Below are positions 52,143-61,250 of a DNA stretch of 64,000 nucleotides, piece by piece. Origin of the DNA: Streptomyces sp. APSN-46.1 (GTDB taxonomy: Bacteria > Actinomycetota > Actinomycetes > Streptomycetales > Streptomycetaceae). Under the pieces are notes generated by a model. It made no database searches, was not told the origin of the DNA, and was given only the letters and a program-made list of their open reading frames with translations. The first letter of the stretch is position 1, and each line of letters starts with the position of its first letter. The stretch is taken from NCBI RefSeq assembly GCF_022815725.1, contig NZ_JALGRF010000001.1:1178001-1242000 (forward strand), given 5' to 3'. Both the position numbers and the translations under genes were made by a program.

Positions 52143-52874
52143 CTACGCCGTACACGTCATCAGCGAGCTGACCGGCCAGGCGCGGTACGCCGTCCAGTAC
52201 TCCTCGTCGCGCTCCGCCTCGGCGGGCGGAGGCCGGCCGGGCTGCCAGCCGACGGTGGCGAAGCCCGCCTCGACGGCCGCCTCGGCGAAGTCGGCGTGCG
52301 TCCACTCGCGGTACTCGAAGTGCCGCGGCGGCTCGGTGAGGAACTGTGCCTTCAGCAGCGGCGCGTCACCGTCGACCACCCGGTCCAGGATCCGCACCCC
52401 GTACGGCGACCAGTCCACCCGCGGGAACGCCCCCGCGTTGGGCACGATGGCCAGCAGCCGGCCGCCGGCCCGCAGGTTGGCGCGGATGGACCGGAACATC
52501 GCGTGCAGTACGGGCCGGTCGGGCGCGTGGTTGAAGAGGTACACGGCGGTGGCGAGGTCGAAGGGGCCGAGCTGCGGCATGCCGGCCGTGTCGGCGACGA
52601 CGTACTCGACGGAGGAGCCTTCCGAGGCTTCCGAGGCGTGCCCGGGCTGGTGCGCCCGCGCCCGGCGGATGCGTTCGGGGCAGCTGTCGACGCCCACGGA
52701 GCGCCGGGCCCCGCCGCTCGCCAGCAGCCGGACGATGCCGCCGTGCCCGCAGGCCAGGTCGAGGGTGTCGAGCCCGCGCACCCCGCCGAGGGCGTCCAGG
52801 GCGGTGCGCAGGGTGAAACGGTCGGCCGCCGAGAAAGCCGTCGGGTGCGTTGACATGTCGTACGGCTGTTGCAT
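52143..52874 (-). CDS. Class I SAM-dependent methyltransferase
   Basis: The protein is 243 residues from the ATG at 52874 with GGGAAGG upstream. The SAM site is LDTLDLACGHGGIVRLLA with VGVDSCPERI and ADTAGMPQLGPFDLATAVYLFNHA. A later insertion (AFPRVDWSPYGVRILDRV) may shape the substrate pocket. The substrate is unknown. It lies downstream of the lysR gene on the same strand, 112 bp away. Confidence 0.87.
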   Translation of the reverse strand: MQQPYDMSTHPTAFSAADRFTLRTALDALGGVRGLDTLDLACGHGGIVRLLASGGARRSVGVDSCPERIRRARAHQPGHASEASEGSSVEYVVADTAGMPQLGPFDLATAVYLFNHAPDRPVLHAMFRSIRANLRAGGRLLAIVPNAGAFPRVDWSPYGVRILDRVVDGDAPLLKAQFLTEPPRHFEYREWTHADFAEAAVEAGFATVGWQPGRPPPAEAERDEEYWTAYRAWPVSSLMTCTA

Positions 52875-52986
52875 GTGCGCATGCCTTCCCGGGGGCGGGG
52901 AGAGGGACAGCCCCCGCGCCGGACCGTCCCCCGGACGGGGGCGGCGTTCGGGTCAGTCCGTACGGCGTACGGCTCAGCGCGCTGGC

Positions 52987-53916
52987 TCAGCCCGCCGGCT
53001 GGGCGGGCCGCGCGGAAGCGGCGAGCAGCTCGCGGGCGCACCCGCGCAGCCAGGCGTGGGCCGGGTCGGCGTCGTGCCGGGGGTGCCAGGCCATGCCGAA
53101 GGGGAGCGTCGGGAGGTCGAGGGGGATCCGGAAGGTCTCCAGTCCGAGGGCGGCGGCGAGCGGCGCGGCCTGGGTGGTGAGCAGCCCGACGAGGTCGCTC
53201 TCGCGCAGTACGAAGAGGGAGGCGGGGAACGTCCCGACGCTGCCCACCACCCGCCGGGTCAGCCCCCGCTCGGCGAGCGCGGTGTCGACGGGGCCTTCCA
53301 GGCGGCCGCGCCGCGAGGCGATCAGGTGCTCGGCGTCGGCGAACCGGCGGGCGGTGAGCCGGCCCCGGAGCAGTGGGTGGCCGGGGCGGACGACGCCCAC
53401 CATGAGCTCCTCGGAGAGGTGCTCGACGCGTACCTCGGGAGAACGGGTGTCCACGACGCCGAGTTCCAGGTCGGCCATGCCCTCGCGCAGGGCGGGGACG
53501 TCCACGTGGCTCTCCGAGAGGAACCGCAGCCGCACCCCGGGGGCCTCCCGCGCGATCCGGGTGAACAGGGTGGCGCCGGACACGGCGGTGAAGGCCTCGT
53601 TGGCCAGCACGGTGAAGGTACGGGTCAGGGTGGACAGGTCCACCTGGCCGCCGGTGAGGAAGAGTGCCCGGGCCCGCTCCACCACGGCCCGGACCTCGCA
53701 CTGCACGGCGAGGGCGTGCGGGGTGGGCACCATGGTCCGGCCCGCGCGGACGAGCACGGGGTCGCCGAGGGCCTTGCGGATGCGGCCGAGGGTGCGGCTC
53801 ATGGCGGGTTCGGACAGGTGCAGGCGGGCCGCCGCCCTGGAGACGCTCGACTCCTCCAGGAGGACGTCCAGGGCGACCAGCAGGTTCAGATCCATCCCGG
53901 ATTGCGTCACGCGCAT
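52987..53916 (-). CDS. LysR-family regulator, probably of the divergent MFS gene
   Basis: The protein is 309 residues from the ATG at 53916 (an internal ATG at 53895 is also possible). The HTH reads LLVALDVLLEESSVSRAAARLHLSEPAMSRTLGRIRKALG, similar to NodD/SyrM-type members. It faces the MFS transporter gene across 145 bp; CTTGCA occurs twice near 53926-53939. Control of drug or metabolite export is the natural inference. Confidence 0.88.
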   Translation of the reverse strand: MRVTQSGMDLNLLVALDVLLEESSVSRAAARLHLSEPAMSRTLGRIRKALGDPVLVRAGRTMVPTPHALAVQCEVRAVVERARALFLTGGQVDLSTLTRTFTVLANEAFTAVSGATLFTRIAREAPGVRLRFLSESHVDVPALREGMADLELGVVDTRSPEVRVEHLSEELMVGVVRPGHPLLRGRLTARRFADAEHLIASRRGRLEGPVDTALAERGLTRRVVGSVGTFPASLFVLRESDLVGLLTTQAAPLAAALGLETFRIPLDLPTLPFGMAWHPRHDADPAHAWLRGCARELLAASARPAQPAG

Positions 53917-54061
53917 TGATCCCTTGCAGAACTTGCACTGGAAAGCAGGTCACGCCAACTCTACGGTGAGGGACGGGGAATGAGGGGAGCGAGTGGCCGC
54001 TCCGCCGCTCACCCGCCTGCCGTCCGCGCCCGTCCGCCGTCACCGACTCCCAGGAGGAGCC

Positions 54062-55492
54062 GTGCTCCGCCATGCCGAAAAACAGGAACAGACCGCTCCC
54101 GGGCCGACTCCCCCGCTGACCCGCACGACCCTGCTCGTCCTGTGCGCCTGCGTCCTCGTCGCCCAGGCGATGGTGGCAGCCGTCAACCTGCTCATCCCGC
54201 AGCTCGCCGCCTCCACGCTGCACCCGACGCCCGGCCAGTTGCTGTGGGCCGTGGACGCGTACGTCATCGTCTTCGCCGCGCTGCTGATCCCGGCCGGGGC
54301 GCTCGGCGACCGCTACGGCCGCAAGGGCGCCCTGATGTCCGGGCTCGGCCTGTTCGCGGCGGGCGGGGCGGTCAGCGCACTCGCCACGGCCCCGGCCGTG
54401 CTGATCGCCGGGCGCGGCCTGTGCGGGGCGGGCGCGGCCCTGATCATGCCGGCCACCATGTCGATCCTCGTCCACCTGAGCCCGCCCGAGCGGCGCGCCC
54501 AGGCGCTGGCCACCTGGACGCTGACCATCGGCCTCGGGGGCCTGACGGGCAATATCGGCGGCGGCCTGGCCGGGGAGTACCTGACCTGGCGGGCGCTGTT
54601 CTGGGCGGTCGTCCCGCTCGGCGGGCTGCTCGCGCTCATCGTGGCCCGCGCGGTTCCCCGTACGCCCTCACGGCCCGAGGCGTCCGTGGACCCGGTCGGG
54701 GCGGCGCTGCTCGCGGGAGCGCTGCTCGCCGTGGTGTACGGGATCATCGAGGGGCCGGGCCACGGCTGGGGGTCGGTGCACGTGCTGACCGCCTTCGCCG
54801 CGGGCGCGGTGCTGCTCGCCGCCTTCACCGGCCACGCGCTGCGCGCCGAGCGGCCGCTGCTGGATCCGCGGATCTTCGCCTCGCCGAGGCTCCGGGCCGG
54901 GACGCTCGGCATCGGTACCGGCTTCTTCGGGCTCTTCGCCCTCTTCTACGTGAACGCGCAGTACCTCCAGTACGCCAAGGGCTTCTCGCCCGCGATGGCG
55001 GGTCTGGCGATCATTCCGGTGACCACCGGCCTGGCCGTGCTGCCCAAGCTGGGCGCCCGGCTGGCGCAGCGGACGGGGCCGAGGCTGCCCATCGGGGCCG
55101 GGCTGTGCATGGTCGGCGCGGGGCTGCTGCTGCTCGCCACCGTCGACAAGGACACCCCGTACCTCGTGTACGCCGTCTACCTGCTGGTGATGGCGAGCGG
55201 GGCCGGGCTGAGCGCGCCCTCGCTGACGCTGACCGTGGTCACCGAGCTGCCGGCGCACCAGGCCGGGCTGGGCTCCGGGCTGAACACCGCCGCCCGCGAG
55301 ATCGGCGCCGCGCTCGGGGTGGCGGTGTTCGGGACGATGCTGGCCTCCCGCTTCCAGGGTGATCCGCGGGATCCGGCGCAGGTCACCGCGTTCACCGACG
55401 CCATGGGGTTCGCGCTGGGCACGGTGGGCGTGGTGGCGCTGCTGGCGGCGGCCACGGTGGTGGTGGGCTACCGCGAGCGGGCCACCTCCTGA
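54062..55492 (+). CDS. MFS drug/metabolite exporter (DHA2, 14 helices)
   Basis: The protein is 476 residues from the GTG at 54062, with AGGAGGA four bases upstream; the frame opens at 53993 without such a site. The first helix is TTLLVLCACVLVAQAMVAAV. Motif A is GDRYGRKGALM, and motif C-like glycine-rich helices follow (LTIGLGGLTGNIGGGLAG). Fourteen helices and GLGSGLNTAAREIGAALGVAVFG point to the DHA2 family. Export of a drug or secondary metabolite driven by protons is likely. Confidence 0.9.
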   Translation: MLRHAEKQEQTAPGPTPPLTRTTLLVLCACVLVAQAMVAAVNLLIPQLAASTLHPTPGQLLWAVDAYVIVFAALLIPAGALGDRYGRKGALMSGLGLFAAGGAVSALATAPAVLIAGRGLCGAGAALIMPATMSILVHLSPPERRAQALATWTLTIGLGGLTGNIGGGLAGEYLTWRALFWAVVPLGGLLALIVARAVPRTPSRPEASVDPVGAALLAGALLAVVYGIIEGPGHGWGSVHVLTAFAAGAVLLAAFTGHALRAERPLLDPRIFASPRLRAGTLGIGTGFFGLFALFYVNAQYLQYAKGFSPAMAGLAIIPVTTGLAVLPKLGARLAQRTGPRLPIGAGLCMVGAGLLLLATVDKDTPYLVYAVYLLVMASGAGLSAPSLTLTVVTELPAHQAGLGSGLNTAAREIGAALGVAVFGTMLASRFQGDPRDPAQVTAFTDAMGFALGTVGVVALLAAATVVVGYRERATS

Positions 55493-55599
55493 CCGGAGCG
55501 GTGCCGGTGCCGGAGCCGGGGCGGCCCGGGGGCCCGGCGGGCGGGGTGACGGGGGATCCCCGGGTGCGCCGCGCGGGCGGCAGGGCGCATCCTGTCTGT

Positions 55600-57780
55600 G
55601 TGACGGCGAGACCGGACAGCGCTGGCCCCGCCCCTGACGCCACGGCCCAGGTGCTCGCACGGGCCGTCGTGCGGGCCGTGGAGGCCACCGGCGGGTACGC
55701 GGGTGGGGTGTACCTGCGCTCCCGCACCGAGGGACTGCTGCTGATGGCCGTGGTCGCCGGCATGCCCGGCCCGCTGTTCCGGCCGTGGTGGCGGGTCCAC
55801 GTGAACCGCCCGTTCCCGGCCGGCGAGGCGTACCGCTCGGGGCAGTCGGTGCTCCTGCCCGACGCGGAGACCACCATGCGGCGGTTCCCGCAGCTGGTGG
55901 CCGGGCTTCCGTTCCCCTTCGCTTCGCTGCACGAGCCGATCAGCGCCGGGCCGCAGCGGTTCGGCGTGCTGTTCGTGCTCCGCGACGCGACCCCCGGCGT
56001 CCCGGTCTCCGCCGTCGACCGGGAGGCCCTGCGGGCGGCCGCGGAGCGGGCGGGCGAGGAGCTGGCGGCGCTCACGGCGGCGGGGGCTCCGGTGGTGTGG
56101 GAGGGCGACCCGGTCCCCGTACCGCCACCGGCCCGGGACGGGGACGTCCGCGCGGCGGTGGACCGGCTGACCCAGGCGGTGCTGTCCCTGGACCGGCTGG
56201 GCAGGGTCGAGTACGTCAACTCCGCGGCCGAGGGGCTGCTCGGCATCGCGGCATCGCGGCTGCGCGGGCAGATGCTGTGGGAGGCGCTTCCCTGGCTCGC
56301 CCACCCCGCGTACGAGGACCACTTCCGGGCCGTCTACCTGGCCCGCGCCCCGGTGCGTTTCGCGGCCCGGCGCGGGCGGGACCCCTCGGCCGCCTCCGGG
56401 GAGTGGCTGTCGGTCTGCCTGTACCCCGGACATGACGGGGTGACCATGACGATCGGCGCCACCCAACCGCCCTCCTACGCGCCCTCGTCGATGGTCAGGC
56501 CGGGCGAGGGTGTCGCCGACGGGCTCGGTTCGCCGGCCGACCGGGCGGCCGCGGTGTACCGGCCCGTGGCCCTCGCCATCGCGCTGACGGAGGCGGTGAC
56601 GGCCCGCCAGGTGTCGTCCGTGGTCACCGATGAGCTGCTGCCGGCCTTCGGCGGGCGCCAGTTGGCGATCTACCTGCTCAGCGAGCGCCACCTGTACCTG
56701 TCGTGGGAGACCGGCTTCCCCCGGGGCTTCCTGGACCGGTTCGACGGGGTGTCCCTCGATGCGCGGCTGCCGGGCGTCGAGACCCTCACCTCGGGCCGGC
56801 CGATGTTCTTCGAGTCGATGGAGCACCTCGCCGCGGCCTATCCGGGGATCCCGTTGGACGCCCATTCCGGGGCGCGCGCGTTCCTTCCGCTGATCGCCTC
56901 CGGGCGGCCGGTCGGCTCGTGCATCCTCGGCTTCGACGCCCCGCGCGGCTTCAGCCCGGAGGAGCGTACGGTGCTGACCGCGCTGGCCGGGCTGATCGCG
57001 CAGGCCCTGGAGCGGGCGCAGCGCTACGACAGCGAGACCGCGCTGGCCCGGGGTCTCCAGGCGGCGCTGCTGCCGCACCGCCTGCCGGTGCTCGAACACG
57101 TGGCCACCGTGGGCCGGTACCTGCCCGGCACGGTCGGCATGGACGTCGGCGGCGACTGGTACGACGTCATCGAGACGGGCCCGGGCACGGTGGCCCTGGT
57201 CATCGGGGACGTCCAGGGCCACGGGGTGGCCGCCGCCGCGACCATGGGCCAACTCCGCAGCGCGGTACGGGCCTTCGCGCTCAGCGGCAACACCCCGGAG
57301 CAGATCATGCGCGGCACGAACCGGCTGCTCATCGACTTGGACCCCGGCCAGTTCGCCAGTTGCTGCTACGTGTCGATCGACCCGGAGTCGGGCCGCTCAT
57401 GGGCCGTCCGGGCCGGGCACCCCCAGCCGTTGCTGCGGCAGGCCGACGGGCGGACGGAGGTGCTGGACCTGCCGGGCGGGGTGGTGCTCGGCATCGACCC
57501 GGACGCCGCGTACCCGGTCACGGAACTGCTGCTGGAGCCCGGCGCGGTGCTCGCCCTGTACACCGACGGGCTGGTGGAGAAGCCGGGTACGGACATCGAC
57601 ACCGGCGTGGAGCGGCTGCGGGCATCGCTGGCCGCAGCCGACCCGACCCCGCTGACGGAGACGGCCGACCGGCTGATCAGCGAGGCCGGGAACTCGGCCG
57701 ACCGGCCGGACGACATCGCCCTGTTGCTGGCCTCCCGCACGACCCCGAACGGGTCCCCCGGCGCCATCAGGTCGGCATAG
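55600..57780 (+). CDS. GAF-PAS-GAF-SpoIIE PP2C phosphatase
   Basis: The protein is 726 residues from the GTG at 55600; longer GTG starts exist to 55501. Order: GAF-like sensor (~residues 15-165), PAS (LDRLGRVEYVNSAAEGLLG), a second GAF (VTDELLPAFGGRQLAIYLLSER ... GLIAQALERAQRYD), then SpoIIE/PP2C. The metal-binding motifs GGDWYDVIE, GDVQGHG and DDIALLL are intact. It should dephosphorylate an anti-anti-sigma factor in response to an unknown intracellular signal. No sigma-factor genes are adjacent. The 3' end overlaps the convergent GH15 gene by 14 bp. Confidence 0.9.
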   Translation: MTARPDSAGPAPDATAQVLARAVVRAVEATGGYAGGVYLRSRTEGLLLMAVVAGMPGPLFRPWWRVHVNRPFPAGEAYRSGQSVLLPDAETTMRRFPQLVAGLPFPFASLHEPISAGPQRFGVLFVLRDATPGVPVSAVDREALRAAAERAGEELAALTAAGAPVVWEGDPVPVPPPARDGDVRAAVDRLTQAVLSLDRLGRVEYVNSAAEGLLGIAASRLRGQMLWEALPWLAHPAYEDHFRAVYLARAPVRFAARRGRDPSAASGEWLSVCLYPGHDGVTMTIGATQPPSYAPSSMVRPGEGVADGLGSPADRAAAVYRPVALAIALTEAVTARQVSSVVTDELLPAFGGRQLAIYLLSERHLYLSWETGFPRGFLDRFDGVSLDARLPGVETLTSGRPMFFESMEHLAAAYPGIPLDAHSGARAFLPLIASGRPVGSCILGFDAPRGFSPEERTVLTALAGLIAQALERAQRYDSETALARGLQAALLPHRLPVLEHVATVGRYLPGTVGMDVGGDWYDVIETGPGTVALVIGDVQGHGVAAAATMGQLRSAVRAFALSGNTPEQIMRGTNRLLIDLDPGQFASCCYVSIDPESGRSWAVRAGHPQPLLRQADGRTEVLDLPGGVVLGIDPDAAYPVTELLLEPGAVLALYTDGLVEKPGTDIDTGVERLRASLAAADPTPLTETADRLISEAGNSADRPDDIALLLASRTTPNGSPGAIRSA

Positions 57781-59603
57781 CGGAGGCAGCGCCCGTGAGC
57801 GAACCGCCGTTCCCGCTCAGGGTGAGCGCCGTGTTCACCAGGCCGATGTGGCTGAACGCCTGGGGGAAATTGCCGAGTTGGCGTCCGGCGACGGGGTCGT
57901 ACTCCTCGGCGAGCAGCCCGACGTCGTTGCGTACCGCCAGCAACCGCTCGAAGAGGGCCCGGGCCTCGTTGTCCCGGCCGATCAGGTGCAGCGCGTCCGC
58001 GAGCCAGAACGAGCAGGCCAGGAAGGCCCCTTGGTCCCCGGGAAGCCCGTCGATGGAGGGGCCTTCCGTGCTGTAGCGCCGGACCAGGCCGCTGCTGCCG
58101 AGCTCCGCCTGGACGGTCGACCGTGCCGATGACGCGCGGGTCGTCGGGCGGCAGGAACCCGGTCCGCGGGATGAGCAGCGTGGCCGCGTCCAGTTCACGC
58201 GAGCCGTAGTACTGGGTGAAGGTGTTGCGCTCGGAGTCGTAGCCGTTCGCGCAGACGTCGCGGTGCACCTCCTCGCGCATGGCCCGCCAGAGCTCCGGGT
58301 CGCCCGGCACCGCGGGGTCGGCCTCCAGGGTCCGCACCGCCCGGTCGGCGGCGACCCAGGCCATCACCTTGGAGTGCACGAAGTGGCGGCGCGGACCGCG
58401 CACCTCCCACAGCCCCTCGTCGGGCCGGTGCCAGTTGCGCCGCAGGAAGTCGAGGAGCGCCAGCTGGATCCGCCACGCGTGCTTCTCCGCGGGAAGTCCG
58501 GCGGACCTGGCCACGTACAGCGCGTCGAGGACCTCCCCGTACACGTCGAGCTGGAGCTGTTCCACGGCCGCGTTGCCGACCCGGACCGGCGCCGAGGAGG
58601 CGTACCCGCGCAGCCAGGGCAGCTCGATCTCGGGGATCCGCCGCTCGCCGCCGATCCCGTACATGATCTGCAGGTCGGCGGGGTCGCCGGCGATCGCGCG
58701 CAGCAGCCACTCGCGCCAGGCGCGGGCCTCGTCGTGGAAGCCGGTGGCGAGGAGCGTGGCGAGGGTGAGGGTGGAGTCGCGCAGCCAGCAGTACCGGTAG
58801 TCCCAGTTGCGGACCCCGCCGAGCTCCTCCGGGAGGGAGGTGGTGGCGGCGGCCGCGATCCCGCCGGTCGGGGCGTAGGTGAGGGCCTTGAGGGTGATCA
58901 GGGAGCGGGTCACCGCCTCCCGGTACGGGCCCTCGTAGGTGCACTGGGCGGTCCACTCCCGCCAGCCCTCAAGGCTCTGCTCCAGGGCCCCGTACGGGTC
59001 CAGGCGCTCGGGGCGCGGTTCGTGCGAGGGGTGCCAGGTGAGCATGAAGGCGACCTTCTGCCCGGCCGAGACGGTGAACTCGGACCGCGTACTGGTGCCC
59101 TGGCCCCAGGTGTTCACGGGGGGCTCACTGCGGAACCAGACCGAGTCCGGACCGGCGACGGCGACCCGGTCCCCGTCGACGCGGCGGACCCAGGGAATGA
59201 CGCGCCCGTAGTCGAAGCGCAGGCGCAGGACGCTGAGTACGGGGACCTCGCCGGACAGGCCTTCGACGATCCGCATCACGTCGGGTGCGGCGTCCCGTTG
59301 CGGCATGAAGTCGATGACCTTGAACGCACCGCCGCCGTCCTCGGTCTCCCAGTACGACTCCAGGACCAGCGAGCCGTCCACATAGGCCCGGCGGGTGCAC
59401 CGCGCGCCCGCGGCGGCCGCGGCCGGGGCGATGCGCCAGTGGCCGTTGTCCTTGCCGCCGAGGAGGGCGGCGAAGCAGGCCGCCGAGTCGAATCGCGGCA
59501 GGCACAGCCAGTCGATGGACCCGTCGCGGCCGACGAGCCCGCTGGTCATGAGGTCGCCGATGAGTGCGTAGTCCTCGATGGGTTGCGTCGCGGGTTGTGT
59601 CAT
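57767..59603 (-). pseudogene. GH15 glucoamylase/trehalase-like gene with a frameshift
   Basis: The ATG at 59603 opens MTQPATQPIEDYALIGDLMTSGLVGRDGSIDWLC, a GH15 start with long conserved runs (EELGGVRNWDYRYCWLRDSTLTL; catalytic Glu region DEGLWEVRGPRRHFVHSKVM). Near 58111-58121 the frame breaks after DPRVIGTVD. The correct continuation (VQAELGSSGLVRRYSTEGPSIDG ... FSHIGLVNTAL) is in another frame down to 57767. Compared with the expected codons, two bases seem missing. It is either a true inactivating mutation or a sequencing error. Restored, the protein would be about 610 residues. Confidence 0.85.
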
Positions 59604-59660
59604 TTGTGCGCTGTTCCCCCGGATGCCCGGGCCCAATCAGCGCGGCCCCGGGCACCCTTT

Positions 59661-59678
59661 CCCGCACGCGGGTGCGGG
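59661..59678. terminator. Hairpin after the DoxX gene
   Basis: CCCGCAC-GCGG-GTGCGGG is a 7-bp perfect stem, 15 bp past the DoxX stop on the minus strand. CGCGTCAGT repeats lie between it and the stop. It also falls just before the GH15 start. Confidence 0.6.
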
Positions 59679-59692
59679 TCGCGTCAGTCGCG

Positions 59693-60271
59693 TCAGTCGC
59701 GTACGAGGAGCATCGCGCCGCCGAGCACGACGGCGAGGGCGAGGGCCGCGGCGCCGTGGGCCAGGCGGTGGCCGCGCAGTACAGGCAGGAAGCGGTCCAC
59801 GGCGTACCGGCCGGGGCCGGTGAGGGCGAGGGCAGCAGCGCCGGCGGTGAGGAGCAGCTCGTACTCGATGCCCCCCTTCGAGGCGAAGAACGCCCCGGCA
59901 CCGTGGACGGCAATGGCATTGATCATGGTGCCGACGATGGCGGCGCCGGCGAGCGGGGTGAGCAGCCCGAGGGCGAGGCCGAGGCCGCCCAGGGTCTCGG
60001 AGAGTCCGGCGAGCAGGGCCATGGCGTCACCGGCGGGGTAGCCGGCGGCCTTGAAGAACTGGCCGGTGCCGCTGATGCCACCGCCGCCGAACCAGCCGAA
60101 GAGCTTCTGGCTGCCGTGGGCGGCCATGGTCAGGCCGAGGACGAGGCGCAGGAGCAGCAGGCCGGTGTCGTGGGCGGTAGCGGAGAGGGTGATCGGGGCA
60201 GGGGTGGAGAGGGCGGGGGCGGCCGGTGCGGCGGCCTGCGGCTTCGTCGAGGTGACGGAGGGGCTGGTCAT
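59693..60271 (-). CDS. DoxX-family membrane protein
   Basis: The protein is 192 residues with GGAAGG before the ATG. After a Ser/Thr/Ala lead comes the DoxX core of four helices: LLLLRLVLGLTMAAHGSQKLFGWFGGGGISGTGQFFKAAGYPAG, LSETLGGLGLALGLLTPLAGAAIVGTMI and ELLLTAGAAALALTG. Such proteins are linked to oxidative-stress or quinone chemistry (MarR/DoxX pairs). It is divergent from a MarR regulator, with two matching operators between. Confidence 0.9.
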   Translation of the reverse strand: MTSPSVTSTKPQAAAPAAPALSTPAPITLSATAHDTGLLLLRLVLGLTMAAHGSQKLFGWFGGGGISGTGQFFKAAGYPAGDAMALLAGLSETLGGLGLALGLLTPLAGAAIVGTMINAIAVHGAGAFFASKGGIEYELLLTAGAAALALTGPGRYAVDRFLPVLRGHRLAHGAAALALAVVLGGAMLLVRD

Positions 60272-60298
60272 GGTGGGGGCCTTCCGGACGGGAGGTAG

Positions 60299-60310
60299 TT
60301 CAAATTCGAA
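60299..60310. promoter_or_regulatory. MarR-type operator 1 (TTCAAATTCGAA)
   Basis: This near-palindrome lies 28-39 bp before the DoxX start. It matches the second site at 60343-60354 in 11 of 12 positions. Its AT-rich sequence stands out from its surroundings. Confidence 0.72.
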
Positions 60311-60342
60311 CCTGGATGACGAGGAACGACCTTAGCTACTGA

Positions 60343-60354
60343 TTCAAATTGGAA
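60343..60354. promoter_or_regulatory. MarR-type operator 2 (TTCAAATTGGAA)
   Basis: It lies 22-33 bp before the MarR start and 44 bp, about four helical turns, from the first site. A MarR dimer on each would repress both divergent genes. Confidence 0.72.
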
Positions 60355-60375
60355 CAACTCATGTACGGTGGGCGC

Positions 60376-60840
60376 ATGGCTGACCCGAGATGGCTGGACG
60401 ACCGCGAGATGCGCGCCTGGTGCGGGTTCGTCGCCGCGTCCGCACTGGTGAACCGCCGGCTCGACCAGCAGCTCAAGGACGACTCGGGGCTCTCCCACCC
60501 CCAGTACGAGATCCTCGTACGGCTCGCCGAGGCGCCGGACAACGAGCTGCGGATGACCGAGCTGGCCAACGGGCTGATCAACTCCAAGAGCGGGCTGACC
60601 TACCAGATCACCCAGATGGAGAAGGCCGGGCTGGTCCGGCGCCGCAGCTGCCCGTCCGACGTCCGGGGCGTCTTCGCGGTCCTCACCGAGGCCGGTCGCG
60701 CCCGCCTGGACGAGGCGGCGCCCGGGCACGTGGCGACCGTGCGGGAGATCCTCATCAATGTGCTCACGCCCGAGCAGCTGGACGCGCTCGCGGACGGCCT
60801 GGGAGAGGTCACCCGCCGCCTGCGGGAACAGGGCGCCTGA
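60376..60840 (+). CDS. MarR-family transcriptional regulator
   Basis: The protein is 154 residues from the ATG at 60376. It shows the MarR winged helix: LSHPQYEILVRLAEAPDNELRMTELANGLINSKSGLTYQITQMEKAGLVRRRSCPSDVRGVFAVLTEAGRA. No Cys suited to redox sensing is obvious in the N-terminal helix other than WCGF. It controls itself and doxX through the two operators just upstream. Confidence 0.92.
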   Translation: MADPRWLDDREMRAWCGFVAASALVNRRLDQQLKDDSGLSHPQYEILVRLAEAPDNELRMTELANGLINSKSGLTYQITQMEKAGLVRRRSCPSDVRGVFAVLTEAGRARLDEAAPGHVATVREILINVLTPEQLDALADGLGEVTRRLREQGA

Positions 60841-60858
60841 CGAGGGTATAGAGACCCT

Positions 60859-61152
60859 ATGGACGGAAAGGTCTGGTTCACGGTCGCCGTGATCGTCGCC
60901 CTCGGGCTGGCGGTCACCGCCGCCGTGCTGCTCGTACGGGTGCTCAAGGCGCGCAGGCTGCTGCTCGACGCGGGGATCCCGCTGCGCGACAAGGCGCTGT
61001 TCTGGGTGGCGGTGCTGTACACGGTCTCGCCCGTGGACCTGATCCCGGACCCGGTGTACCTCGACGACATCGGGGTCCTGCTGCTGGCCCTGCGCTCGCT
61101 CCAGGCGGCCGCGGTGGCGGCCCGCCCGGCGAAGGGGCCTGGCGCGGTGTGA
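60859..61152 (+). CDS. YkvA/DUF1232-family small membrane protein
   Basis: The 97-residue protein has two helices. The first is VWFTVAVIVALGLAVTAAVLLV; the second carries the DUF1232 signature ALFWVAVLYTVSPVDLIPDPVYLDDIGVLLLAL. It begins 18 bp after the MarR stop, so it may be in the same transcript. The function of the family is unknown. Confidence 0.9.
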   Translation: MDGKVWFTVAVIVALGLAVTAAVLLVRVLKARRLLLDAGIPLRDKALFWVAVLYTVSPVDLIPDPVYLDDIGVLLLALRSLQAAAVAARPAKGPGAV

Positions 61153-61208
61153 CGGCGGGCGGAGTACGGCGGGCGGAGTACGGCGCGCCGGATGCGGCGC
61201 GCCGGATG
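61153..61208. repeat. Two adjacent 14-bp tandem duplications
   Basis: CGGCGGGCGGAGTA occurs twice (61153-61180), then CGGCGCGCCGGATG twice (61181-61208). The second pair runs into the terminator stem. Confidence 0.88.
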
Positions 61209-61238
61209 GGCTCCGCGCGTCACGCGTCCCATCCGGCG
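61200..61238. terminator. Long hairpin between convergent DUF1232 and DUF4360 genes
   Basis: CGCCGGATGGG and CCCATCCGGCG pair over 11 bp around a 17-base loop that itself holds ACGCGT. It lies 12 bp from the convergent DUF4360 stop. Confidence 0.75.
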
Positions 61239-61250
61239 ACGCCCGGGCTC

